64,000 nt of DNA from Bradyrhizobium sp. ISRA464 (GTDB taxonomy: Bacteria; Pseudomonadota; Alphaproteobacteria; Rhizobiales; Xanthobacteraceae). Positions 30,063 through 38,721 of this stretch are shown one piece after another. A program made the position numbers and the translations under genes. Under the pieces are notes generated by a model. That model searched no databases, had not been told where the DNA came from, and saw only the letters and a program-made list of their open reading frames with translations. Positions within the stretch are counted from its first letter, which is position 1, and each line of letters opens with the position of its first letter. The DNA lies in NCBI RefSeq assembly GCF_029910095.1, contig NZ_CP094526.1:6882001-6946000 (forward strand), written 5' to 3'.

Positions 30063-30640
30063 GATCTGTGATGCGCGCCGATGAAGCCAAGGCATCGCGT
30101 CCCCTCAGATGTCTATGGAAGGAAGCGAATCACCGTCGACGAATGTCCGCAGGCGAAGAGCGAGACGAGCAGCAGATCGGAATTGTTAGCCTGATAGAAG
30201 AACGGTTGCGCGTTGGTAAGACAAGCCGAGCAGACAACCGCGAGAGCAGATTTGCCCGGGTTCAGATCAGAAAAATCAAGGCCGATGTTGTACCATCGAT
30301 CTGTTCGGGGGATACGACCCTGGACGGTATCTGGAGCGTCTGATGGACTATGAACCGCAGATCGCGCATCGGATTCGGGACCTCGCGTGAATAAGGCTGG
30401 ACGGCTAGCCGACGCCGCGAGAGATCCACTCGCCATCTTCTCCACAATTGCAAGTTAAGCAGATGAGAGGTGCGCCGCAACGATTGCACCTCGAGCGAAG
30501 CTGACAGGTAACCAGCGCTCGACGCCGGTCGGTAACTCCCTGCGGCCCTCCGGAATTGTACTTAGGGGACCGACCGAGATTTCGGAAACATTAAAAAGAG
30601 GCAGACTTCCGATCGTGAAGGATCGAACCGGAGTTTTGCC
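30063..30640. other. intergenic region fixL-fixK
   Basis: 578 bp without a supported gene. In most rhizobia fixJ would sit here. A FixJ-binding site for fixK is expected close to 30640, but I could not recognise one with confidence. No exact FixK box was found. Confidence 0.4.
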
Positions 30641-31315
30641 ATGCTCATGACGGCCGCCAATTCCCAAAAGTATAGTCGTTCCCTTCCGCTGTTGCGCTCA
30701 GGTGTAGCCCAAAAAGACAGTCCGCGGGCTCTGATGGGGGCAGCGATGCGATTTGCCCGCAACGCTGAGATTTACGGTGAAGATGAGCCAGCCGAATACC
30801 TTTATCAGGCCATTTCTGGAGCCGTGCGCACCTATCGTATGCTGGATGATGGCCGACGCCAGATCTGCGGTTTTTACCTGCCTGGAGACATCTTCGGCGT
30901 CGAGGCCGGCGAGGTTCACCTGTCGTCCGCCGAAGCCCTTAATGATGCCGAGGTGCTCGTGGTGAAACGCAGCAGCCTAATGGCTCGCGCCGAGCGCGAA
31001 AAGGATTTCGCCGCGCAGCTTTGGACGCTCACGGTGCGGGAGTTGCAGAGGGTCCAGGAGCATTCCCTTGTCCTGATCAAGAGCGCCGAAGAGCGGGTCG
31101 CCGGATTTTTGCTGGAAATGTCCGGCCGCAGCTGCCGCGATGCCGTGATTGAGTTGCCAATGTCGCGGCGGGACATTGCCGATTACCTTGGATTGACGAT
31201 CGAGACCGTGTCGCGCACATTTACCCAGTTCGTACAATCCGGCATCATTACACTCGAAACATCCCGACGCATCCAGTTGCGCGACGAAGCCGTCCTGAAT
31301 CGGCTGAACGCGTAA
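30641..31315 (+). CDS. fixK: FixK, CRP/FNR-family activator of microaerobic genes
   Basis: 224 residues from the ATG at 30641 (CGGAG upstream). An N-terminal cyclic-nucleotide-type sensor barrel (YLYQAISGAVRTYRMLDDGRRQI, GFYLPGDIFG) is followed by a C-terminal winged helix with MSRRDIADYLGLTIETVSRTFTQ, the FNR/FixK recognition helix. It lacks the N-terminal Cys cluster of FNR, so it cannot sense O2 directly and should depend on FixLJ for expression. Likely targets in this window are the boxes at 19293, 23326 and 32652. Whether it is the FixK1- or FixK2-type paralogue cannot be decided here. Confidence 0.93.
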   Translation: MLMTAANSQKYSRSLPLLRSGVAQKDSPRALMGAAMRFARNAEIYGEDEPAEYLYQAISGAVRTYRMLDDGRRQICGFYLPGDIFGVEAGEVHLSSAEALNDAEVLVVKRSSLMARAEREKDFAAQLWTLTVRELQRVQEHSLVLIKSAEERVAGFLLEMSGRSCRDAVIELPMSRRDIADYLGLTIETVSRTFTQFVQSGIITLETSRRIQLRDEAVLNRLNA

Positions 31316-31347
31316 TTGGCGCCGTCGATTAGTTTGATGCGGAGGCA

Positions 31348-31557
31348 TCACGACCGCTTTGCGCCAGCTCCCAATACAATTCCGGTTACCGGATTGACGA
31401 AATGAGTGGCCGCGCAGGCGACGCATGTGACAGGCTCGTAGCGATCCTTGCTTGAACCGGTAGAGCTGAAGACCTCTTCGGACAATAATCCCTGTACCGT
31501 GCGCCCCGTCCACGGGCAGCAAAAGAGAATGGGGCGCCAAGTCTGTCGATCAGCCAT
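31348..31557 (-). CDS. small CxxC protein, 69 aa, unknown function
   Basis: The frame from ATG 31557 reads MADRQTWRPILFCCPWTG, then VQGLLSEEVF, RYEPVTCVACAATHFVNP and ends GAGAKRS. The paired cysteines CC and CxxC suggest a zinc-ribbon or redox fold, a type common among small Bradyrhizobium proteins, but I cannot name a function. It lies downstream of and on the same strand as the CBS-BON unit, 110 bp away. Ribosome site weak. Confidence 0.55.
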   Translation of the reverse strand: MADRQTWRPILFCCPWTGRTVQGLLSEEVFSSTGSSKDRYEPVTCVACAATHFVNPVTGIVLGAGAKRS

Positions 31558-31667
31558 TTCTTTGGTCCATATGATACGCCGAGGGCGTTGTCGGACCTGA
31601 TCAAGTTCAGGCCGATGATCGCAAGATGACAATTGTCGTCCGGTCAAAGACACCAAGCCAACCTTAT

Positions 31668-31847
31668 CTATGGGCGGACGCTTCGCCGGCGATAGGCTGT
31701 CCACGCCGCGCCGAGGCCGATCAGGGCGGTCATCAGGATGATCGCAAGGACAGCCTGCACGATATCGAAATTCGCAGAGTCCGGCGTAACCAGCAACGCC
31801 GCGATCGGCGCTGCGATGATGAAGAAGATCCAAACAATCCAGGACAT
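31668..31847 (-). CDS. small membrane protein, 59 aa, in the CBS-BON transcription unit
   Basis: Two hydrophobic helices (MSWIVWIFFIIAAPIAALLV and VQAVLAIILMTALIGLGAAW) joined by a TPDSANFD turn and ended by a basic tail AYRRRSVRP. GGAAG lies 8 bp before the ATG. It starts 27 bp after the stop of the CBS-BON gene, so it is probably cotranscribed and FixK dependent. Function unknown. Confidence 0.65.
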   Translation of the reverse strand: MSWIVWIFFIIAAPIAALLVTPDSANFDIVQAVLAIILMTALIGLGAAWTAYRRRSVRP

Positions 31848-31874
31848 CGATTGGCTTCCAAATGAGGTAGCGGA

Positions 31875-32597
31875 CTAACTCGCGGCCTTCGCGTCTTCCC
31901 GAAATTCAAGGTGGTAGCCGGAATAGGTGTCGACAAAGCAGAAATGATCATGCACGTCCTTGACGCCCGCGACGTTCTCCGCTGCCACGATTGCTGCCCG
32001 GCGCAAATCAGGACTGATGATGACGCCGTGAAGGTGCACAATGCCGTTACGCACAGCGACCTCAAAACCAATCGGGCACCAGTCCGTGGCGCTGACCTGC
32101 TGAACGATGCGGTCGCGGATATGGTCGTCGTCTGCAGTTAGATCCGGGATCTCGGCCGCCTTGCTGGCAACGGCCTGCAGCAGATTCGAAGGGGCCACGA
32201 TGCCGACTAGGTCCTTGCCGCGCATCACTGGCAGGCGCTTGACGTTCTTCTTTTCCATCAGGCCCACGAGCTCGTCCAGCGATGCTTCTTCCTCGACCGT
32301 GATCGGCTCCAGCGTCATCACGTCCTCCACCTTGCGGCCCCGCTCACGGATGAAGTCGACGGCTGCTCGGCCGGGTCCAAGGAAGAACTGCAGCCAGGCC
32401 GGACGCTTGCGTCCGGTTCCGATCTCGCTGCGGCGCAGGAAATCACTCTCCGAGACGATGCCCACAAGCCTGCCATCGGAGTTTACGACCGGCACCCCAC
32501 CGATGTGGTTGCGTAGCATGATGTTGGCGGCGTTCTCGATCGAGGTCTGAGGAGTGACCGTGATGACGTTCTTCGTCATGACCTGGTGAGCTCGCAT
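31875..32597 (-). CDS. tandem CBS-domain plus BON-domain protein, FixK-controlled
   Basis: 240 residues. Two CBS repeats (VMTKNVITVTPQTSI... near 6-60, and VMTLEPITVEEEASL... near 92-145), which usually bind adenine nucleotides, precede a BON domain (VAVRNGIVHLHGVIISPDLRRA, residues 175-230), normally a membrane- or partner-binding fold. AGGAGG precedes the ATG. A perfect FixK box lies 55 bp upstream, so the gene should be induced at low oxygen. It may sense the energy state in bacteroids; that role is inference. Confidence 0.9.
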   Translation of the reverse strand: MRAHQVMTKNVITVTPQTSIENAANIMLRNHIGGVPVVNSDGRLVGIVSESDFLRRSEIGTGRKRPAWLQFFLGPGRAAVDFIRERGRKVEDVMTLEPITVEEEASLDELVGLMEKKNVKRLPVMRGKDLVGIVAPSNLLQAVASKAAEIPDLTADDDHIRDRIVQQVSATDWCPIGFEVAVRNGIVHLHGVIISPDLRRAAIVAAENVAGVKDVHDHFCFVDTYSGYHLEFREDAKAAS

Positions 32598-32651
32598 GGA
32601 ATGCCTCCTGAGCCTAATGAGTTGAAGGTAGGGCGTCCTGCGCTGCAGGCT

Positions 32652-32665
32652 TTGACTTAGCTCAA
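32652..32665 (-). promoter_or_regulatory. FixK box of the CBS-BON unit
   Basis: TTGACTTAGCTCAA is a perfect TTGA-N6-TCAA site centred 61 bp before the ATG at 32597. A class II promoter would start near 32618. Confidence 0.85.
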
Positions 32666-33139
32666 TCGAAGCAACGCCAGCCTTGTGGATCTATCATTCA
32701 GGTTCTTAAGCTGGAGATTGGTGCGTCCATGCCTGACCGTTGTTGGGTAGCTCAGCTTCTCCAAGGAAGGCGACCGTCGTCGGCCGACTTTCGCTCTCGC
32801 AAGAGAATAAGGTCGTGCAAATTGCGTCTGGACTGGCATTGCTTGCGCATTTCAGTGCAACCTGAGGCATGCTACAGTCATGCCGCGCAACACATTTGCC
32901 GTGACACCGCCGGCACGACCTCCTGCAGACGGGAACGGCGATAGCGGCTCGGGGCCAAGAGATCGAGGCTTGCATCGACTGCGATGGGCAGGATTGCGGG
33001 CTGAATGTCAGCGTGATCGGTGTCGAGTGACACGATTTTTGCCGAACGCCCGAGGACGGTCAGATGTGGGACGACTTGGCTCCTCCGAGACCTCCGTTGA
33101 AACTCCGGCTTTTCCGCCGTCGGGCGTCTTGAGGCGAGG
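32666..33139. other. intergenic region, nothing recognised
   Basis: 474 bp between two minus-strand units. Short frames on both strands are without pattern. No promoter element, hairpin with T-run or repeat was noticed. Confidence 0.4.
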
Positions 33140-34120
33140 CTAAACGACGTCCGGGCGAAGCAGCATGTCGACCGTGATGGTACCGCGGGCGCGCGAGACA
33201 CATGCGCAGATCTTCTCGCTGGCGCGTTTCTGCTGCTCGCTGAAGAAGACGTCACGGTGATCAACCTCCCCGTCGACGCCGATGAGGTTGATGGCGCAAA
33301 CGCCGCACTCGCCGCGACGGCAATCCGAAATCACCTCGTAACCTGCCGCATTGAGCGCGTCCAGCATCGAGCGATCGCGCGGAATTTCGATCTCGACGCC
33401 CTGTTCGGCAAGGCGCACCCGAAAACTTTCGGTCGGTAGCAAGCCGCTCGAACCGAAAGTCTCGTAGCGCAGGTCGGACAATGCGCGCCCGTCATCGATC
33501 CAAGCTCGTCGCGCGGCATCGAGCATACGCATCGGGCCACAAAACAGCGTCATGGCATCAGGCGGCAGCGACGCGAACGTCGCGGCGAGATCGAAGCGAC
33601 GCTTTTCGTTGCCGGCATGGACAACAAGGCGCTCGTTCAACAAGGGGACCAGAACATCCAGATAGGCCGCATCCTCGCGCGAACGCACCACATAATGCAG
33701 AATGAACTCAGCATTGCGCCGGGCGAGCGCCTGTGCCGCCCCGATCAGCGGCGTAATGCCGATGCCGCCGGCGACCAAGCAATAATGTTGACGCGCCCAG
33801 TCAATCGGCAGCAACGAGATCGGCAATGTGACGTTCAGCCGTGCCCCCGGCGCGAGCGACCACATGTAGCGCGAGCCGCCACGTGAGTCATCCGCCCGCC
33901 GCACCGCAATACGGTAGCCGGCGCCGTCCACTTCACCAACCAGCGAGTAGGACCGCGTCTCGGGCTGGCCATGGACGACGACAGCAACATCGATGTGGCT
34001 TCCAACCGGGTAGGCCGCGCCCTTATAATTGTCAGGTCGGATCAGAAACTCGCGGATTGAAGTCGTCAGATCGCGTGTCGCGATCAAGGTGGCGGGCGTC
34101 CGTGTTTCGATGAAGCGCAT
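33140..34120 (-). CDS. oxygenase reductase, phthalate dioxygenase reductase (VanB-like) family
   Basis: 326 residues with an FMN-binding barrel (RSYSLVGE), an NAD-binding domain (VAGGIGITPLIGAAQAL) and a C-terminal plant-type [2Fe-2S] domain (CRRGECGVCAINLIGVDGEVDHRD). This order is specific to phthalate dioxygenase reductase/VanB proteins, which feed electrons from NADH to a Rieske oxygenase. Its partner should be the oxygenase at 34889-35935. Substrate unknown, probably a methoxylated or carboxylated aromatic. Confidence 0.92.
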   Translation of the reverse strand: MRFIETRTPATLIATRDLTTSIREFLIRPDNYKGAAYPVGSHIDVAVVVHGQPETRSYSLVGEVDGAGYRIAVRRADDSRGGSRYMWSLAPGARLNVTLPISLLPIDWARQHYCLVAGGIGITPLIGAAQALARRNAEFILHYVVRSREDAAYLDVLVPLLNERLVVHAGNEKRRFDLAATFASLPPDAMTLFCGPMRMLDAARRAWIDDGRALSDLRYETFGSSGLLPTESFRVRLAEQGVEIEIPRDRSMLDALNAAGYEVISDCRRGECGVCAINLIGVDGEVDHRDVFFSEQQKRASEKICACVSRARGTITVDMLLRPDVV

Positions 34121-34132
34121 GCGGTTCCTCCT

Positions 34133-34885
34133 CTAATCGCCTGCCGTCCTGATGAGCGCCAGTCCGGGGAGCAGATCGAAATGTGTCCTATTCTTGAGCA
34201 CCAGCCGCAGATTTCGTGCGGCCAGCCGCGCGTGCTCGCGCATGACCGCTTCGGCCCGCGCCCCCTCGCGGTTCTCGATTGCGTCGATCACGACTCGATG
34301 TTGATCCTGCGCGATCAGCAGCGTCCGGGAAGCGTCCGGCAGCGTCGACTGCGTCATGACAAAACCGCTCGGCGAGGCGAACGGGAGCGCCGACGCGCGA
34401 TCGACCTGCCGGATCAGGGGTGGGCTGCGCGACAGTTCGGTGAGCTGCGCATGAAAACGCGCATTGAGCGCGACGTAGGAGGCGAAGGCCTCGACTGAGA
34501 TCGGGTCCTGCCGCACCAGGGTATCGATCTCGTCGAGACAACCCTTCATGGATTCGAGATCGCGCGATGAGACGCCTCGCTCGGCGGCAAAGCGCGCCGC
34601 AAGTCCTTCCAACGTGCCGCGCAGTTCGATCGAATCCAAGACATCTCGCTCGGAGAACGCCTTGACCATGAAGCCGCCGGAGGGGATCGCTTCCAAAAGA
34701 CCCTCCTCCTCCAATCGCACCAGCGCCATTCGCACCGGCGTGCGCGAGACACCGGTGGCCTGCACTGCCTGCAATTCTGAGATTCGCGCGCCTGGCCGCA
34801 AATCGCCCGACAGGATCAGGTCGCGCAAACTGAGCTGCGCGCGCACTGTTTGCGAGACGGCGCGATCGCTGTCACGCTCGGCCAT
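34133..34885 (-). CDS. GntR-family regulator (FadR/VanR subfamily) of the oxygenase genes
   Basis: 250 residues. N-terminal winged helix with LRDLILSGDLRPGARISELQ and GVSRTPVRMALVRLEEEGLLE is typical of GntR proteins; the helical C-terminal half (FCD-type) has the RFHAQLTELSRSPPL region that binds an effector acid. It is embedded between the oxygenase and reductase genes on the same strand, so it is likely autoregulated. The palindrome at 35960 is a probable operator. Confidence 0.92.
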   Translation of the reverse strand: MAERDSDRAVSQTVRAQLSLRDLILSGDLRPGARISELQAVQATGVSRTPVRMALVRLEEEGLLEAIPSGGFMVKAFSERDVLDSIELRGTLEGLAARFAAERGVSSRDLESMKGCLDEIDTLVRQDPISVEAFASYVALNARFHAQLTELSRSPPLIRQVDRASALPFASPSGFVMTQSTLPDASRTLLIAQDQHRVVIDAIENREGARAEAVMREHARLAARNLRLVLKNRTHFDLLPGLALIRTAGD

Positions 34886-34888
34886 GCC

Positions 34889-35935
34889 TTACTCCGCCGC
34901 CTGCCGTTGCGGCGGATGCTCCGCGCCAATCATGCGATCTATCAGTCGGCGTGCCCACATCGCGCCCGCATCGATATTGAGGTTGTAGAAGACCCGGTCT
35001 GGGTTTTCGGCGATCGCGCGCTGCTGCGCCTCAAGAATCAGCTCGTCCTCCCGAAAAATGCCGGCAACGCCTTCGCGGAGCTCGGTGGTGAGACGCTGCT
35101 CGCCTAACCGATAGTTGCGCACGAATGCCCAGAAGTAGTGACAGCTCGTTTCCGTCTCCGGCGTGATGGTGTTGAGGACAAGACCGTTGACACCGGCCGA
35201 GCGATCGCCCTCGGGTGCGCCCGTCCCGGCGGGCGCGACGCCGACATCGATATTGATGGTGCATGGTGCCTCGAAACGAATGATTTGCCAGCGGTCCACC
35301 GGACCCGGCTTTTGCAATTGCTTGGCCCAGAACGGCGGCGCGGTAATTCCCTTCATCCAACGCGTGACGGTGACGGTCTTCTCGCCATGCGTGACATCGA
35401 ACGGCGCTTCCGCGATGGCGTCATTGCCAATGCTGGCGCTGTGGACGAACGTTTCGTGCGTCAGATCCATGAGGTTGTCGACGACCAAACGGTAGTCGCA
35501 TTTGAGGTGAAGGGTCTTACCGTCGCCGGCCCACGCGGAATCGTCGTTCCAGTGCATGTCCGGCACCAATTGTGGATCGGCCAGCGCGGGATCGCCCATC
35601 CATAGCCAGATGAAACGATGACGCTCGACAACAGGATAGGAACGCACGCACGCGGAGGGGTTGATTGTGTCTTGCGAGGGCATGAAGGTGCAGCGCCCCT
35701 GCGCGTTAAATTTCAACCCATGGTAGCCGCAGACGACAGCGTCGCCCTCAAGTCGCCCCTTTGAAAGCGGCACCAGCCGATGCCAACAGGCATCTTCCAA
35801 GGCAGCCACCTCGCCGTTGCTGCGGCGATACATCGCGACGTGCTTGCCGCATACGGTACGCGGCAATAGCGCCTGCTTCACGTCAGCATCCCAGGCAGCG
35901 GCGTACCAGGCATTCATTGGAAAACAGTGGTCCAT
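34889..35935 (-). CDS. Rieske non-haem iron oxygenase, VanA-like alpha subunit
   Basis: 348 residues from ATG 35935 (MDHCFPMNAWYAAAW, GAGGA upstream). The Rieske cluster ligands are in CWHRLVPLSKG and CGYHGLKF (about residues 45-70); the mononuclear iron facial triad includes NLMDLTHETFVH. This order and the N-terminal WYAAAW motif place it with vanillate O-demethylase/toluenesulfonate-type oxygenases. With the reductase at 33140 it forms a two-component enzyme. Substrate unknown. Confidence 0.92.
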   Translation of the reverse strand: MDHCFPMNAWYAAAWDADVKQALLPRTVCGKHVAMYRRSNGEVAALEDACWHRLVPLSKGRLEGDAVVCGYHGLKFNAQGRCTFMPSQDTINPSACVRSYPVVERHRFIWLWMGDPALADPQLVPDMHWNDDSAWAGDGKTLHLKCDYRLVVDNLMDLTHETFVHSASIGNDAIAEAPFDVTHGEKTVTVTRWMKGITAPPFWAKQLQKPGPVDRWQIIRFEAPCTINIDVGVAPAGTGAPEGDRSAGVNGLVLNTITPETETSCHYFWAFVRNYRLGEQRLTTELREGVAGIFREDELILEAQQRAIAENPDRVFYNLNIDAGAMWARRLIDRMIGAEHPPQRQAAE

Positions 35936-35959
35936 TGGCGGTCCTCGTTGTTCACCGAT

Positions 35960-35976
35960 GGATACATTCTGTATCC
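35960..35976. promoter_or_regulatory. palindromic operator candidate for the GntR regulator
   Basis: GGATACATTCTGTATCC is a perfect 6-5-6 inverted repeat 25 bp upstream of the oxygenase start. Sites of this kind with GTAT/ATAC arms are typical of FadR/VanR-type GntR regulators. A second short palindrome, TGTATACA, occurs at 36055-36062 and may be an accessory site. Confidence 0.65.
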
Positions 35977-36410
35977 ACTTCTTCCACGATAACAGATGAA
36001 ATCGGGTCAAATATTGACAAAGAACCTGCATCTGGCGGCATTCACGTCAGGTTCTGTATACATTTCGAGGTCGGCTCATCGCGGTCGCGCATCTCCATTT
36101 TGCCTGCCCGGCTGATGGAAATTGGCCCGCGAACCCGACTTTCGTGTCAGGGTGGGAGCAACGCCAAATGCGGATCCTCCGTCCCCACAGGGCGCGCCGC
36201 TGTGGCAAAGCCAAGATCGGCGCGCCATCAGCACCTTCCCTACATACTGTCGCGGATACGTGGGGCTTCTGCAGCGAGCAGGTGACACGCCGGTAGAGTC
36301 CTCGACCTCACGGAATCGCCAAGTCAAACGCGACCTGAAGAGGCCGCCAATGCCGGACAGCGCGTACAACTGGTCACGGCCATCGGTGTTCGCTGCTTTG
36401 CAGTGTCGGG
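35977..36410. other. region between oxygenase promoter and IS element
   Basis: 434 bp. Frames here are short and unrecognised on either strand. The IS21 element is inserted immediately after, so part of this sequence and 38722 onward were once continuous. Confidence 0.4.
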
Positions 36411-36462
36411 TGTCAAACGCCATCCGGAACTGCCCCCTTTGCGTCATGAAGAACTGCCCCCA
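36411..36462 (+). repeat. left terminal inverted repeat region of the IS21 element
   Basis: Begins TGTC and contains two AACTGCCCCC copies. The partner at 38665-38716 matches at most positions after inversion, including GCGTCA between the two copies. Confidence 0.85.
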
Positions 36463-36471
36463 CCATCGGGT

Positions 36472-37329
36472 TCATGATGTCGGTTGAAGATTGGCTCCGC
36501 CGCTGACGGGACGGAGGGAGGCGGAGCCGACCGGAGGGCCGTCAGCGGCGGGCGGCTTGATGAGGCCGCTCTTTCGCTTGGCGCGGAGCCGGTAGCTGTC
36601 GCCGCGGATGGTCAGCACGTGGCTGTGGTGCAAGAGCCGGTCGAGGATCGCGGTGGCGACCACCGGATCGGCGAACACGGTGCCCCATTCGGCAACGCTG
36701 CGGTTCGACGTGATCAGCATGGCGCCGGTTTCGTAGCGGCGGCTGACCAGCTGGAAGAACAGATGCGCCGCATCGGGCTCCAGCGGCAGGTAGCCGAGTT
36801 CGTCGACGATCAGCAGCTTTGGCTTCGCCAGCGCGAGCAGTTTCTCGTCCAGGCGCCGCTCACCATGCGCCTTGGCGAGGCCAGCGACCAGCGTCGTCGC
36901 CGTGGTGAACTGCACCGTGTAACCGGCCAGGATCGCCTCTCGCCCGAGCGCGATCGACAAGTGCGTCTTACCGACGCCTGGCGGGCCGAGCAGCAGCACG
37001 TTCTCGCCGTTGGCGATCCAACGTGACGCGGCCAGGTCGCGGATCTGCTTCGGATCGATCGACGGCTGCGCCTCGAAGTCGAAGCCCGCAAGCTCCTTCA
37101 CGGCCGGGAAGTGTGCGAGTTTCAGCGCCATCTCGATGCGGCGATGATCCTTGCGCGCGATCTCGCGCTCGCACAGCAGGATCAGCGTCTCACGCGCCGA
37201 TAGGTTCGCGCGCGCCGCCTCATCGAGCAGGTTGTCGAGCTGGTCGCGGATGCCGGATAGCTGCAATCGCGCCAGCATGGCGTCGAGCCGATCGATTGGT
37301 GCTTCGGTAGCCTTCTTTGTGCGCGCCAT
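36472..37329 (-). CDS. istB: IstB, ATP-binding helper protein of IS21
   Basis: 285 residues from ATG 37329 (MARTKKATEAPIDRL). Walker A is LLLGPPGVGKTHLS and Walker B LLIVDELGYLPL, both normal for the DnaA-like IstB ATPase that promotes strand transfer by IstA. The start overlaps the istA stop (TGATG), which is the usual coupling. A C-terminal tail after SGLIKPP is unusually long and runs to the element end. Confidence 0.95.
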   Translation of the reverse strand: MARTKKATEAPIDRLDAMLARLQLSGIRDQLDNLLDEAARANLSARETLILLCEREIARKDHRRIEMALKLAHFPAVKELAGFDFEAQPSIDPKQIRDLAASRWIANGENVLLLGPPGVGKTHLSIALGREAILAGYTVQFTTATTLVAGLAKAHGERRLDEKLLALAKPKLLIVDELGYLPLEPDAAHLFFQLVSRRYETGAMLITSNRSVAEWGTVFADPVVATAILDRLLHHSHVLTIRGDSYRLRAKRKSGLIKPPAADGPPVGSASLRPVSGGANLQPTS

Positions 37330-38639
37330 CAGAAGCTCCCTCCGATCGCTGCTTCGTATTCGGCAAGAGGACGCAATAACGAGGGCAGTGGAGAAGGCGC
37401 CGGCACTGTCGGTGTCGCGATTACCGGTCGGCAGACCGCGCCATTGCGGCCGGCAACCCCGTCCAGGTGGGCGGAATCGACGATCCGCAGCCGGCGACCT
37501 TCCGATTGCCTGTGGACCGCAACCTCGCGCATGCCGTGGCGGATGCGCACCTCGCCGGCCGCAACGGTCACCGCCACGCGCTCGCCGATCAGCCGCCACG
37601 GCACCGAGTAGCTGTTCGTGTCGATCTCGACGGCACAATCGTTGCCGACGACGCGGGTCAGTTCGCGCAACAATCCGAACGACGGCAGCCCGCCGAGCGG
37701 CTTCAACCGGTGTGCCTCGTCACGCACAAAGCGAGCGATCGGCGCCTCGCCGGTGGTGCCATGGATACGCACGTTCGCCACCTCACGCTCCCACTCGGCG
37801 AGATGCACCTCAAATGCCTCCCAGCTCGCGAAGGAATGCCCCGCGATCGCGTTCTTCTTCACGTAGCCGACGCCATTCTCCGTCTTGCCCTTCGTGCGCG
37901 CCCGATACGGCGCGCAGGCGCGAGGACGGAAGCCCCAATGCTTTGCAAACGCGATGAGCTTGTCGTTGAACTGAACCGATCGGCTCACCGCGTCGTGGCG
38001 CACCACGAGCGCGCGTGGATTGTCCATCAGCACTTCCTCCGGCACGCCGCCGAAGGTCGTGAATGCGCTCTCGAGCCCGGCGAACCAGTGCTCTTGCTTC
38101 TCGCCCCGGAACGCACGGACATGCAGCCGCCGCGAATGCCCGAGCGTCGCCACGAACACGAATGCCTTGATCTTTACCCCGCCGATCTCGACCAGACGCT
38201 CCCCGAAGTCGATCTGCAGCTGTCGGCCTGGGGGCGTCTCGAACCGCGTCGTCGCCAGCGCCTCCGCCTTCAGCGCCTGGCGATAGGGCTGCACGGCGCG
38301 TTGCAGCGTTCGCCGGCTGATTGCTACCCCTTTCTCGGCCAACAGGTCCTGGCGCACCACATCCGCATTGCCGCGATGCCGAATGAACCTCTCGCGCAGC
38401 CAGCCTTCAAGGCCATCGAGCCGCTTCGCCCGGTCAGGCGACTTGAACGGCTTCACCCCGCCCGCCGCCACGTAGTCCTTCACCGTGTGATGGCTGCAGC
38501 CCAGCTGCCGCGCAATCCGCTTCAGACCCCACCCGCACGCCCTCAGGCGCAACATCTCCGCCACGTCATCCGGCGTCTTCATCACCTGCCCCCGTGGATC
38601 ACTCCACGACGAGCCTTCCGTGATTCGTTCCTCGTTCAT
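37329..38639 (-). CDS. istA: IstA, DDE transposase of IS21
   Basis: 436 residues. N-terminal helix-turn-helix (RACGWGLKRIARQLGCSHHTVKDYV) and an rve-type integrase core: first Asp in LQIDFGERL, second in EVLMDNPRALV, and Glu in KGKTENGVGYVKKN. The frame is complete. It is followed by istB with a one-base overlap. Confidence 0.95.
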   Translation of the reverse strand: MNEERITEGSSWSDPRGQVMKTPDDVAEMLRLRACGWGLKRIARQLGCSHHTVKDYVAAGGVKPFKSPDRAKRLDGLEGWLRERFIRHRGNADVVRQDLLAEKGVAISRRTLQRAVQPYRQALKAEALATTRFETPPGRQLQIDFGERLVEIGGVKIKAFVFVATLGHSRRLHVRAFRGEKQEHWFAGLESAFTTFGGVPEEVLMDNPRALVVRHDAVSRSVQFNDKLIAFAKHWGFRPRACAPYRARTKGKTENGVGYVKKNAIAGHSFASWEAFEVHLAEWEREVANVRIHGTTGEAPIARFVRDEAHRLKPLGGLPSFGLLRELTRVVGNDCAVEIDTNSYSVPWRLIGERVAVTVAAGEVRIRHGMREVAVHRQSEGRRLRIVDSAHLDGVAGRNGAVCRPVIATPTVPAPSPLPSLLRPLAEYEAAIGGSF

Positions 38640-38664
38640 TCGCTCTCTCCTCGGCTATCCAGGG

Positions 38665-38716
38665 AGGGGGCAATTCCTCGTGACGCCGAGGGGGCAGTTT
38701 TCCATGGCGCGCGACA
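38665..38716 (-). repeat. right terminal inverted repeat region of the IS21 element
   Basis: Read inward from 38716 it begins TGTCGCGCGCC and carries AACTGCCCCC and ATTGCCCCC, mirroring the left end. Confidence 0.85.
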
Positions 38717-38721
38717 TCGGG

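Larger units (their letters stand above)
36411..38716. mobile_element. complete IS21-family insertion sequence
   Basis: The element contains istA and istB and is bounded by inverted ends: the left end starts TGTCAAACGCCAT and the right end, read inward, TGTCGCGCGCCAT. Within both ends the motifs AACTGCCCCC and (C/T)TGCCCCC repeat about 20 bp apart, the multiple terminal repeats typical of IS21. A 5-bp direct repeat TCGGG flanks it (36406-36410 and 38717-38721), a target duplication within the 4-8 bp range for the family. Length 2306 bp. Both ends and both genes look intact, so it may be active. Confidence 0.9.
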
